A stretch of DNA of 64,000 nucleotides from Streptomyces syringium (GTDB lineage: Bacteria > Actinomycetota > Actinomycetes > Streptomycetales > Streptomycetaceae): positions 1,488,001-1,552,000 of the forward strand of contig NZ_JAGIOH010000001.1 of assembly GCF_017876625.1 (NCBI RefSeq), given 5' to 3'. Shown in pieces: positions 1 to 7,232 of this stretch. The position numbers and the translations under genes are program-made. The number at the start of each line of letters is the position of its first letter. Position 1 is the stretch's first letter. The notes beneath the pieces were generated by a model. The model did no database searches and was not told the DNA's origin. It saw only the letters and a list, made by a program, of their open reading frames with translations.

Positions 1-562
1 GGATCAGCGGAAGGGCATCGGGGTCGGTGCAGTGCGCCTGGACCAGGGCGACGCCCACCTCGGCGGCGGGCCGGGGGTCGAAAGGCTGCGCGCGCAGGGT
101 TTCGCTGAGCCGGCCCGCGAGCGGGACGAGGTAGTCCTCGAACTCGGCACGCGTCATGGACGTCGTCGTGGCCGGGTAGACGGCCCGGCTCCAGATCGCC
201 GCGAACCGCTGGAGACGGTCGTCCCTCGCGGCGACGTCGCCGGACCTGCCCTCGTCGCCGGACCCCGTCGCGTCGCCGGCCGCGGCGACACCGCGGGGCC
301 GCACGATGCCCACGCCCCCGTTCCCGCTTCCGCTCCCGCCTCCGTCAGGTTGCGCCCCGATGCCGCCCTCCCACGTCCCGCCCCCGCCGGACCTGCCCGT
401 CGTACCGCCTGTTGCCCTGTCCATCGTCCTGTTCACGGCCTTATCCACGGCTATGTCCACGGCCTCGTCCAGGACCGTATGCCCGGTCCCGGTACGGACC
501 CGCGGACCGCTTCTCCCCGCGCCGCCCCCGACCGGCGTTCTGACGCCCGGCGTCATGGTCAC
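1..562 (-). CDS. N-terminal fragment of a putative c-di-GMP signalling protein (CdgF-like)
   Basis: Only about the first 187 codons are in the window; the gene runs off the left edge. The first ~114 residues are Gly/Thr/Arg-rich and look disordered. A conserved-looking helical block follows, containing RFAAIWSRAVYPATTTS and ending near AHCTDPDALP. I recognise this block as the start of Streptomyces PAS-GGDEF-EAL proteins (cyclic di-GMP synthesis and breakdown), and the position fits S. coelicolor SCO1397 (cdgF). The catalytic domains would lie outside the window, so the function is inferred. GTG 562 overlaps the upstream methyltransferase stop by 4 bases (GTGA), suggesting translational coupling. 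ATG 556 or a start nearer the conserved block are alternatives. Confidence 0.6.
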   Translation of the reverse strand, partial: MTMTPGVRTPVGGGAGRSGPRVRTGTGHTVLDEAVDIAVDKAVNRTMDRATGGTTGRSGGGGTWEGGIGAQPDGGGSGSGNGGVGIVRPRGVAAAGDATGSGDEGRSGDVAARDDRLQRFAAIWSRAVYPATTTSMTRAEFEDYLVPLAGRLSETLRAQPFDPRPAAEVGVALVQAHCTDPDALPLI

Positions 563-1362
563 GGTCTGCGCCCCACTCCCGCGTAACCGGCGCAGTCGGG
601 CGAGTCGTCGTTCGCGTCGGGCCGCCAGGCCGAGAGGGGCACGAGGCCCGGCTCGACCATCTCGAACCCTTCGAAGAATCCCGCCACGTCCCCCTTCGAG
701 CGCATCAGCAGCGGGGAGCCGACCCCGCGGTAGACACCCTGCACCTCTTCCCCCTCTTCCGGCTTCATCGGACCCCCGTCGGTCGACGCGTGGGTCAGGG
801 CCAGCAGACTGCCCGGCGCGAGCGCGTCACGCAGCTCGGCCACCGCCTTCCAGGGCTCGTCCCGGTCCTCCATGAAGTGGAGCACGGCGACGAGCAGCAA
901 CGCGACCGGCCGGCGCAGGTCCAGGAGCCGGGCCACCTCGTCGGCGGCCAGGATGTCATGCGGCGCCCGCAGATCGGCGGCGACGACGGCGGTCCGCTCG
1001 TCCCCCGCCAGCACGGCCCGGCTGTGCGCGACGGCGACCGGGTCGTGGTCGACGTACACGACGCGCGCTTCGGGGGCCGCGGCCCGCGCCACCTCATGGA
1101 CGTTGCCGAACGTCGGTATGCCGGAGCCGATGTCGAGGAACTGGGTCACGCCCCGGCCGACGGCGTACCGCACGGCGCGCCGCATGAAGGCCCGGTTGGC
1201 CTGCATGATCTTCGGCAGCCCCGGAAAAGCCTCGATGGCGCGTCGTCCGGCCTCACGGTCGACCTCGAAGTTGTGCGAGCCGCCCAGGTAGTAGTCGTAG
1301 ATGCGGGACACGCTCGGCACGGACAGGTCGATGCCATGAGGGGCCCAGAGTGGACGCTCCAT
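559..1362 (-). CDS. SAM-dependent methyltransferase, DUF574/Methyltransf_19 family
   Basis: A 267-residue cytosolic protein of a family expanded in Streptomyces. The sequence shows SVSRIYDYYLGG near the N-terminus, the SAM-binding loop DIGSGIPT, the acidic residue of YVDHDP that would hold the SAM ribose, and the VLHFMED segment typical of the family. The substrate is unknown, here and for most family members. I chose ATG 1362 because GGAG lies about 10 bases upstream; an ATG 21 bases earlier (1383) has no comparable ribosome site. The stop overlaps the start of the putative c-di-GMP gene, so the two are probably co-expressed. Confidence 0.88.
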   Translation of the reverse strand: MERPLWAPHGIDLSVPSVSRIYDYYLGGSHNFEVDREAGRRAIEAFPGLPKIMQANRAFMRRAVRYAVGRGVTQFLDIGSGIPTFGNVHEVARAAAPEARVVYVDHDPVAVAHSRAVLAGDERTAVVAADLRAPHDILAADEVARLLDLRRPVALLLVAVLHFMEDRDEPWKAVAELRDALAPGSLLALTHASTDGGPMKPEEGEEVQGVYRGVGSPLLMRSKGDVAGFFEGFEMVEPGLVPLSAWRPDANDDSPDCAGYAGVGRRP

Positions 1363-1754
1363 CAGTCGGTCTCTCCAGCTCATCGCAGGGGTCTTGAGCA
1401 GAGGCTACTGATCGTTCGTTCGAATGGAAGAAGCAAGCGGAAATCGGCGGTCCGCATTCGGCCACCGCTTTCCCGCACCCCCCGCGAGTGCGTCCTCGAA
1501 GGCCGCGCGAAACCACCCACACGCGTGACATGCGTCTCCCCCATCGGGTGTTCTCCACACGGCCCGCAGGCCCTCGGCATCACTTCTCGGTGCGTCGGTG
1601 TGCGTGGTCCATCACGTTTTGAACCACATCATCGATCACATCACCCAAATGATCATATGAAGGGGCGAGGTGACAGGCGTGCGGGGGTACCCCGAAGCCG
1701 GGGCATCGACGGGTTGTCATACCGATGCCCCGGCCGGGGACGCGCGCCCGAGCG
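1363..1754. other. Intergenic stretch between the methyltransferase and the acetyltransferase
   Basis: About 390 bases without a convincing gene. The right end holds a strong hairpin (listed separately). The middle is unusually AT-rich for this genome around 1615-1665, with several ATCA/TGAT steps. The methyltransferase promoter should lie here, but I could not match a clear -35/-10 pair. Confidence 0.5.
1697..1734 (-). terminator. Hairpin terminator downstream of the acetyltransferase gene
   Basis: A perfect 12-base inverted repeat (1697-1708 with 1723-1734) closes a 14-base loop, 21 bases past the acetyltransferase stop. No U-tract follows, as is common for Streptomyces terminators. Confidence 0.75.
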
Positions 1755-2441
1755 TCAGCCGCGCGGCTCCCGCCACATCGGCCACATCGGCGGGCCGCCC
1801 GGCAGGTCGACGGTCCTGCCCGTGAACACGAAGCCGTGGCGCTCGTACAGCGCCTTGCTCCGCGTGTTGCTCGCCTCCAGATACGCGGGCATGCCCTCCC
1901 GGTCGCAACGCTCCAGTACGGCCTCGAGGAGCGCGCTGCCCCGTCCCTCGCCCGTGCGGCCGGGGGCGGCGACGATGTTGGGCAGGTAGTAGTGCGACCG
2001 GTCCGTCGGGTGGGCGAGCGCCGTCAGTTCGCCCACGATCCGGGTGCGCTCGTTGCCCGGGTCCGCGGCCGCCAGCGCCTCGGTCATCTCGTCGTGGCCG
2101 TCGCCCTCACCACTGCCGGAACCACTGCCGGAACCACCGCCGGAACCGGCATCAGCGCCGGCACCAGCCGTCTCCCCCACCATCACCGGCAGCCACAGCG
2201 CGGCCGCCGAGTGGTCCTCCATCACGTCGACCCAGCCGTCGCGCAGCGCCGCGTCCAGGAACACGCCGAAGAAGCGCGGATGGACGGCCCGCCGGTGCTC
2301 CTCGTCCGGGAAGACCCAGCCGCTGACCGGGTCCGCCATGAACGCCTCGCCCAGCAGCCGGCTGATCTCCTCCCTCTCCTCCTTCCGGGCCCGACGGATT
2401 CCCGGCAAGACGCCCGGCAGGACAGTGGTGACCCGACTCAT
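1755..2441 (-). CDS. GNAT-family N-acetyltransferase
   Basis: A 228-residue acetyltransferase. Motif A, which binds the acetyl-CoA pyrophosphate, is visible as GRTGEGRGSA at residues 161-170. The C-terminal NTRSKALYERHGF is the usual beta-6/alpha-4 region of GNAT proteins. An acidic Gly/Ser linker (about residues 92-116) interrupts the fold and is probably a surface loop unique to this lineage. The start at ATG 2441 has GGAGGGG nine bases upstream; the frame stays open further upstream only because it runs antisense to the protease gene. The substrate cannot be predicted. The gene has its own terminator and appears to be monocistronic. Confidence 0.9.
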   Translation of the reverse strand: MSRVTTVLPGVLPGIRRARKEEREEISRLLGEAFMADPVSGWVFPDEEHRRAVHPRFFGVFLDAALRDGWVDVMEDHSAAALWLPVMVGETAGAGADAGSGGGSGSGSGSGEGDGHDEMTEALAAADPGNERTRIVGELTALAHPTDRSHYYLPNIVAAPGRTGEGRGSALLEAVLERCDREGMPAYLEASNTRSKALYERHGFVFTGRTVDLPGGPPMWPMWREPRG

Positions 2442-2593
2442 GGTTGCGTTCCCCTCCAGCACCGTATGAATGAAGTGACGCCTGCGATACGGGTGGTGCC
2501 GTGATGCGCATGCGTCGCGACGATCGTACGGACGCCCGAATGCCGGCATCGGCGGGGTAGCCGTCCAGGAGCGGAGCCGTCGGCAACTGCCCC

Positions 2594-4048
2594 TCAGCGA
2601 ATGCCGAGTTCGGCCAGGGCCGCGAGCTGCCGTGCCGCCGGGCGCGTCGGGAAGTAGAGGTAACAGACGCCGCCCGTACCGCTCCTGACCTGGCCCTGCG
2701 CGTTGTAGCGCTTGGTCCTCAGCCAGATGTTCTCGAACTGGCGGCGCTTGTAGACGCGTTGGACCGCCGCGTTCGACGGGCTCGCCGGGTCGTTGGCGAT
2801 CACGTCGCCCGCCTCGGTGAAGCCGACGACGCACATCAGGTGGCCCGCCGTGCCGTACCCCGCGCCGTCGAGCTCGGAGGCCAGGAAGGACTGGGAGGTG
2901 ATCACGGGGATCCGCGCGCGGATCAGCTTCTCGAGGTCGCGCAGCGACCGCAGCCGCGTGACCAGGCCCTGCATGTCGCGGTACGTGGCGGCGTACGCGG
3001 CGTTGAAGGGCCAGTTGCCGCAGCCCGCGTACTGGTAGTCGTAGGTGAAGCGGGCCGCGTGGCAGACCTGCGGGTCCTCGTAGGCGGGGTTGACCCAGGC
3101 GAGGTCCTCGGCGGTGGGCTCGCGGCCCCAGTACTCGAGGACCATCTGCGAGGAGGTCGGGCTGCACCACGCCTCGCCGCCGTTGTCGTACTCGGGGTAC
3201 TGCCCCTTGTGGATCTCCTGCGAGTAGCGCGGCACCGCCAGCGTCCGCCCCGCCCCCTCCCCCGGCCGCGAGGCGGGCACCGTGAAGCGGTCGGGGATGT
3301 CGGAGCCCATCGCGCCGAGCCGCCAGACCGTCGGGGTGAGATCGGTGCCCGGCTTGCGATGAAGGGTGAGGCGCAGCTCGTAAGAGGTGAAGCGCAGTCC
3401 GCTCCCGGGCTGGTCGATGGCGAGGGTGTCGGTGGAGACGTTGCTCCTGCCGTCGCCCTGTCCGTCGACGGAGGTGCGCCGGATGTCGCCGGTAGCGTCA
3501 CCCGAGGTCCACCGGCCGAGGACGTACCACGGGGTCGTCGCGCCGTCGGTGTACGTACCGCGCAGCTCCACCTGGAGCCAGGTGCCGGCGGGGGTGCGGG
3601 CGTTCCAGGAGGCGACGAGTTCGGTCGCGGGCGTGGGCAGGACGCGGACCGGTGCGGTCCATGTGGCGTACTCCCAGGTGGCCGTGGTGCGGGTGTGCGG
3701 GTCGGTGTACTCGAAGGTGCCGACGGGCCGGTCGATCACCACCCCGGGGCGGGTCCCCGAGCGGACCCGGGTGCCCGCGGCTCTGCCGCGCCGCCAGTCG
3801 GCGAGGGTCGTCCAGGCGTGGTAGTCGACGGTTGGCTCCCCGGCCCTGGGGCCGTCTCCGGGTGCGGCCGCGAACGCGGGGGTGACGGCCGTGAGAGAGG
3901 ACGCGGCCGCGACCGTCGCGGCCGCCGCGACCCCGAGGGCCGCGACGAGCACGCTGCGGCGCGGGGCGAGTGAGATAGAAGGGGTAGGCGGGTCGGGAGG
4001 GGTCGGGGGCTGATCGGCGGGCGCGGGTCTGCTGGGCTTCGGCGACAT
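2594..4048 (-). CDS. Secreted C39-like cysteine peptidase (Tat signal)
   Basis: A 484-residue exported protein. The N-terminus is Pro-rich, followed by RRSVLVAALG (residues 30-39) and a hydrophobic stretch to about residue 60 ending AFA, a likely Tat signal peptide. Residues ~70-250 form an uncharacterised beta-rich domain. The C-terminal part matches the Peptidase_C39_2 fold, with a likely catalytic Cys295 in GEAWCSPTSS, His403 in GHLMCVVGF, and Asn419/Asp420 in VIANDP. C39 peptidases usually cut at double-glycine leader sites, but no bacteriocin, ABC exporter or lanthipeptide gene is nearby, so this is more likely a free extracellular protease. ATG 4048 is preferred to an upstream TTG at 4081. 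Confidence 0.85.
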   Translation of the reverse strand: MSPKPSRPAPADQPPTPPDPPTPSISLAPRRSVLVAALGVAAAATVAAASSLTAVTPAFAAAPGDGPRAGEPTVDYHAWTTLADWRRGRAAGTRVRSGTRPGVVIDRPVGTFEYTDPHTRTTATWEYATWTAPVRVLPTPATELVASWNARTPAGTWLQVELRGTYTDGATTPWYVLGRWTSGDATGDIRRTSVDGQGDGRSNVSTDTLAIDQPGSGLRFTSYELRLTLHRKPGTDLTPTVWRLGAMGSDIPDRFTVPASRPGEGAGRTLAVPRYSQEIHKGQYPEYDNGGEAWCSPTSSQMVLEYWGREPTAEDLAWVNPAYEDPQVCHAARFTYDYQYAGCGNWPFNAAYAATYRDMQGLVTRLRSLRDLEKLIRARIPVITSQSFLASELDGAGYGTAGHLMCVVGFTEAGDVIANDPASPSNAAVQRVYKRRQFENIWLRTKRYNAQGQVRSGTGGVCYLYFPTRPAARQLAALAELGIR

Positions 4049-4143
4049 GGGCCAGTGATTCCCCGTGGGGCGCGTCCCCAATACCGCGAGCCGGTTCCGC
4101 TGTGCGCGAGCCGTGGCCGCGCCCCGATGCTCCCGGGGCGTCC

Positions 4144-4149
4144 TAGGGT
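4144..4149 (+). promoter_or_regulatory. Candidate -10 element for a leaderless transcript
   Basis: TAGGGT lies 6 bases before the GTG start at 4156. This is the spacing expected when the transcript begins at the start codon, which is common in Streptomyces. No good -35 was seen. Confidence 0.35.
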
Positions 4150-4155
4150 GGTCCG

Positions 4156-4770
4156 GTGAACGATCCTCTCCGCCCCGGCCCGCACACCCCGCCCGCGCTC
4201 GACGCCCTGGCGCGTCGGCTCCGGGCGCTGCCCCCGTCCGTCGGGCCGGTACGGCTCGTCGCCGTGGACGGGCACGCGGGGTCGGGGAAGACCACCTTCA
4301 GCGGCCGGCTCGCGGCGGCGCTGGGCGGCGCCCCCGTACTGCATCTGGACGATCTGGCCACCCACGAGGAGCTCTTCGACTGGTCCGACCGGCTGGACGC
4401 ATGGATTCTGGCTCCCCTCTCCCGCGGGGAGACCGCTCGCTATCGCACCTACGACTGGGTCGCGCGCCGGTTCGCGGGCGAACGCGAGCTGGCCGCGGCG
4501 CCGGTCGTGATCGTCGAGGGGGTCGGGGCGGGACGCCGGGCGCTGCGGCCGTATCTGGCGTGTCTGATGTGGATGGAGTTGACGGATGTGAGCTCCTGGG
4601 AGCGGGGTCAACTTCGTGACGGCCCGGGCATGTCCACATTCTGGGACGGCTGGAAGCGAGCGGAGCGCGAACATTTCGCGACCGACCCCACGCGCCCGTA
4701 TGCGGAACTCCTGGTGCACCAGCGTCCGGAGGGGTACGAGGTGCTGCCGGGGCCCCATGGATCCCCTTGA
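4156..4770 (+). CDS. Uridine kinase-like P-loop kinase
   Basis: A 204-residue cytosolic NTP-binding protein. The Walker A loop GHAGSGKT is at residues 39-46, a kinase-like LHLDDL follows about 20 residues later, and VVIVEGVGAG is the likely Walker B strand. This layout matches the uridine kinase/phosphoribulokinase-like family. Nothing shows that uridine is the substrate, so 'uridine kinase-like' is a family label only. The GTG start at 4156 directly follows a possible leaderless promoter. It stands alone between a divergent protease gene and a long gene-free stretch. Confidence 0.8.
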   Translation: MNDPLRPGPHTPPALDALARRLRALPPSVGPVRLVAVDGHAGSGKTTFSGRLAAALGGAPVLHLDDLATHEELFDWSDRLDAWILAPLSRGETARYRTYDWVARRFAGERELAAAPVVIVEGVGAGRRALRPYLACLMWMELTDVSSWERGQLRDGPGMSTFWDGWKRAEREHFATDPTRPYAELLVHQRPEGYEVLPGPHGSP

Positions 4771-4857
4771 GCTCCCCCGATCGTCACCGTCCGTGACCAT
4801 CGGCGGTCACCTCGCCCGACACCCCCGGCCGATCCCCGCCGAGTGCCTCAACTTCGC

Positions 4858-4887
4858 TTGACCGAGGGGGCGTACAGGACTTACGTT
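4858..4887 (+). promoter_or_regulatory. Housekeeping-type promoter, TTGACC-18-TACGTT
   Basis: TTGACC at 4858-4863 and TACGTT at 4882-4887 are separated by 18 bases, close to the HrdB consensus. Transcription would begin near 4894, just upstream of the hairpins and about 400 bases before the next gene. Confidence 0.5.
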
Positions 4888-4893
4888 CTCAAT

Positions 4894-4997
4894 GTGCGGC
4901 CCACGCTGGCCGCCTGCGGACGCGAGGCCCCCGGTTGTTCCCCCGTGATCGGGGGCTTCGTACCACCTCCACCCTTGCGATTTGGGCGCTTTGCGCC
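4894..4997 (+). ncRNA. Candidate structured small RNA or long structured leader
   Basis: Directly after the promoter come three hairpins: 4896-4901 with 4908-4913 (perfect 6 bp), 4924-4933 with 4950-4959 (10 bp, one G-U, loop containing CCCCC), and 4985-4989 with 4993-4997. Between the second and third lies CCACCTCC, the same C-rich string as the anti-Shine-Dalgarno. C-rich loops of this kind are known from the actinobacterial 6C RNA family, but I cannot say this belongs to it. It could equally be part of a long 5' leader of the AAA gene. Confidence 0.35.
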
Positions 4998-5152
4998 ATC
5001 GTTCGCTCGCCACGTGTCACCCTGAGTGACCGCATTCCGGACCCCTTCCCGGCCCCGGCCCCTGTCGGCCCTTCACCGCGGGATCGCTTTCACGCCGCGA
5101 TCATGCCGCGATCGGCGGTGCGCCACCCTTCGGCCGATGCCGCCTGCGCAGG

Positions 5153-5188
5153 TACGATGCGAGTCGGTGCACCTATCGGCGGGTGCAC
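5153..5188 (+). promoter_or_regulatory. Possible promoter -10 and operator for the AAA ATPase gene
   Basis: TACGAT at 5153-5158 resembles a -10 box with only a weak -35. The perfect inverted repeat GTGCACC (5167-5173) / GGTGCAC (5182-5188) would sit at the transcription start, where a repressor could bind. Confidence 0.3.
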
Positions 5189-5290
5189 TGGCACACTGGT
5201 CAACTCCCGTCCACAGCACAGCGGTTCGGAAAGGCGCGCCAGGTACTCGCCCGGCAGCACGCTACGGGGGAACGGTTTGTGGGGGACGTG

Positions 5291-7180
5291 ATGGATTTCG
5301 GCATGCAGGGCCCACCCGCCCCGGCCGATCTCGCCTGGCTGCGCGCCGTCGACGCCTACACGATGGGCGCCTACGCGCAGGCCGAGGAGGAGTTCCGGGC
5401 CGCGGTCCACGCCGACCCGGGGATGGCCGACGCCTGGCTCGGCCTGCACGCGCTGCGCGCCGACACCACCACCGCGCTGCTGCGCATGTACCGCCACCGG
5501 GACCGGTTCGGCGAGCAGCGCGCCCGCCACCGGCGCACCCTCAACTCCTGGTACTGGCTCGGCTGGTGGGTCCAGCCCGTGCTGGAGAGCGGCCGTGACC
5601 TGCTGCTCGCGCACGCCTCGCACTGGCTCGACGGCCGACATGTGCCGGAGCTGGACCGGGCGCTGGCCGGCTGTCCACCGGTCGAGGCGGACCCGCAGGT
5701 GCGCTTCCTGCACGCCTGCCGTGCCTATCTGGTCAAGGACTGGGAGCAGCTCGTACGGCACACCGAGCCGCTGCTGGGCGACCCGCTGCTGGGCATCGAG
5801 GCGGGGCTGTTCGGCGGCATGGCCCGGGTGCGGCTGGAGATGTTCGGGCAGGCGGAGCCCTTGTTGTCCGCCGCGCTGATGCGCTGCCGCAGCGAGCAGC
5901 CGCAGCGCAAGGAGCTGCGTTACTGGCTGGCCCGGGCCCACGAGGGGACCGGGCGCAGCGCCGCCGCCCTCCCCCTCTACCGGGCCGTGCACCGGGTGGA
6001 CCCCTCCTTCATGGACACCTCGGCGCGGCTCACCGCCATCGCGGACGGGAACGGTCTGGACGACCACAACGACCTCGCCCCGGTGCCGCTGGGGGGCTCG
6101 GGCCAGGACCCCGTCGATCCTCCCGGCGACCCGGATCTGCTGGCCGCCCCCGACACCCTCGACGGGCGGGACGTCCTGACCGGTACGGACCCGGAGCCCA
6201 CCGGCACCGCGCCGGTCGACGCCGACGGCGTGCGCGAGAAGATCCGTATTCCGGCCCAGCCCACCACCCAGCCGCTGCCCGGCCGCTCCGATCCCGTCCT
6301 GCTGGCGAAGGCCCTGGCCGAGCTGGAGCGGATGGTGGGGCTGGAGCCGGTCAAGCGGCAGGTGCGGGCGCTCTCCGCGCAGCTGCACATGGCGCGGTTG
6401 CGTGCCGGTCAGGGGCTGCCCGTGCAGCCTCCCAAGCGTCATTTCGTCTTCTCCGGCCCCTCGGGCACCGGCAAGACCACGGTCGCCCGGATTCTCGGAC
6501 GGGTGTTCTACGCCCTCGGGCTGCTGGGCGGTGACCACCTCGTCGAGGCGCAGCGCGCCGACCTGGTCGGTGAGTTTCTCGGCCAGACCGCGGTCAAGGC
6601 CAACGAGCTGATCGATTCGGCGCTCGGCGGGGTGCTGTTCGTCGACGAGGCGTACAGCCTGTCCAACTCGGGCTACAGCAAGGGCGACGCGTACGGCGAC
6701 GAGGCGCTGCAGGTGCTGCTCAAGCGCGCCGAGGACAACCGGGACCGGCTGGTGGTGATCCTGGCGGGTTACCCGGAGGGCATGGACCGGCTGCTGGCCG
6801 CCAATCCGGGGCTCGGTTCCCGCTTCACCACCCGGGTGGACTTCCCCAGCTATCGCCCGTTGGAGCTGACCCGCATCGGCGAGGTGCTGGCCGGGGAGAA
6901 CGGCGACAAGTGGGACGAGGAGGCCCTGGAGGAGCTGCGCAGCATCAGCGGCCACGTGGTCGCCCAGGGCTGGATCGACGAGCTGGGCAACGGCCGCTTC
7001 CTGCGCACCCTGTACGAGAAGAGCTGCGCCTACCGCGATCTGCGGCTGTCGGGCTACGCGGGCACGCCGACCCGCGACGACCTGGCCACCTTGCGGCTGC
7101 CGGATCTGATGCAGGCGTACGGCGAGGTCCTGTCGGGCCGCGGGCCGATGACCCGCGACCCGCAGGACCCACCACCGTGA
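5291..7180 (+). CDS. AAA ATPase of the CbxX/SpoVK/EccA type with TPR-like N-terminus
   Basis: A 629-residue cytosolic ATPase. The N-terminal half is helical and TPR-like (AYAQAEEEFRAAVHADP and similar repeats, up to about residue 250). An acidic linker follows, then one AAA domain with Walker A GPSGTGKTT (near residue 390), Walker B GVLFVDEAYSL (near 450) and an arginine-finger segment GLGSRFTTRVDF. This architecture is that of EccA, the type VII secretion ATPase, and of SpoVK-like proteins. No ESX partner (WXG100, EccB-E, mycosin) is in the window, so the partner is unknown. ATG 5291 has GGGGGA six bases upstream; earlier in-frame codons lack this. Confidence 0.85.
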   Translation: MDFGMQGPPAPADLAWLRAVDAYTMGAYAQAEEEFRAAVHADPGMADAWLGLHALRADTTTALLRMYRHRDRFGEQRARHRRTLNSWYWLGWWVQPVLESGRDLLLAHASHWLDGRHVPELDRALAGCPPVEADPQVRFLHACRAYLVKDWEQLVRHTEPLLGDPLLGIEAGLFGGMARVRLEMFGQAEPLLSAALMRCRSEQPQRKELRYWLARAHEGTGRSAAALPLYRAVHRVDPSFMDTSARLTAIADGNGLDDHNDLAPVPLGGSGQDPVDPPGDPDLLAAPDTLDGRDVLTGTDPEPTGTAPVDADGVREKIRIPAQPTTQPLPGRSDPVLLAKALAELERMVGLEPVKRQVRALSAQLHMARLRAGQGLPVQPPKRHFVFSGPSGTGKTTVARILGRVFYALGLLGGDHLVEAQRADLVGEFLGQTAVKANELIDSALGGVLFVDEAYSLSNSGYSKGDAYGDEALQVLLKRAEDNRDRLVVILAGYPEGMDRLLAANPGLGSRFTTRVDFPSYRPLELTRIGEVLAGENGDKWDEEALEELRSISGHVVAQGWIDELGNGRFLRTLYEKSCAYRDLRLSGYAGTPTRDDLATLRLPDLMQAYGEVLSGRGPMTRDPQDPPP

Positions 7181-7222
7181 GGGCGGGACGGGTCCGGTCA
7201 CGACCGGACCCGTCCCGCCCTC
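7179..7222. terminator. Bidirectional terminator between convergent genes
   Basis: A perfect 20-base stem (7179-7198 with 7203-7222) has a 4-base loop. It starts inside the AAA gene stop codon and ends 11 bases from the end of the facing CNNM gene, so it can serve both. Confidence 0.88.
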
Positions 7223-7232
7223 GGCCTCAGCC

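Larger units (their letters stand above)
4771..5290. other. Gene-free stretch with promoter-like sequences and stem-loops
   Basis: 520 bases with no credible protein gene. It holds a good housekeeping-type promoter (4858-4887) followed by three GC-rich hairpins (4896-4997), and, closer to the AAA gene, a -10-like TACGAT at 5153 followed by a 7-base inverted repeat. These are listed separately. Confidence 0.6.

Noticed and set aside
2442..3170. N-terminal extension of the acetyltransferase to 3170
   Set aside because: The extension lies antisense inside the protease gene; ATG 2441 has a strong ribosome site and starts the recognisable GNAT protein.
2594..4048. Bacteriocin-processing role for the C39-like protease
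   Set aside because: It is a stand-alone exported protein with no ABC exporter domain and no precursor peptide or exporter gene nearby.
4843..5025. 60-codon plus-strand frame after the 4858 promoter
   Set aside because: It begins upstream of the promoter and has no ribosome site or typical codon pattern; the region looks structural rather than coding.
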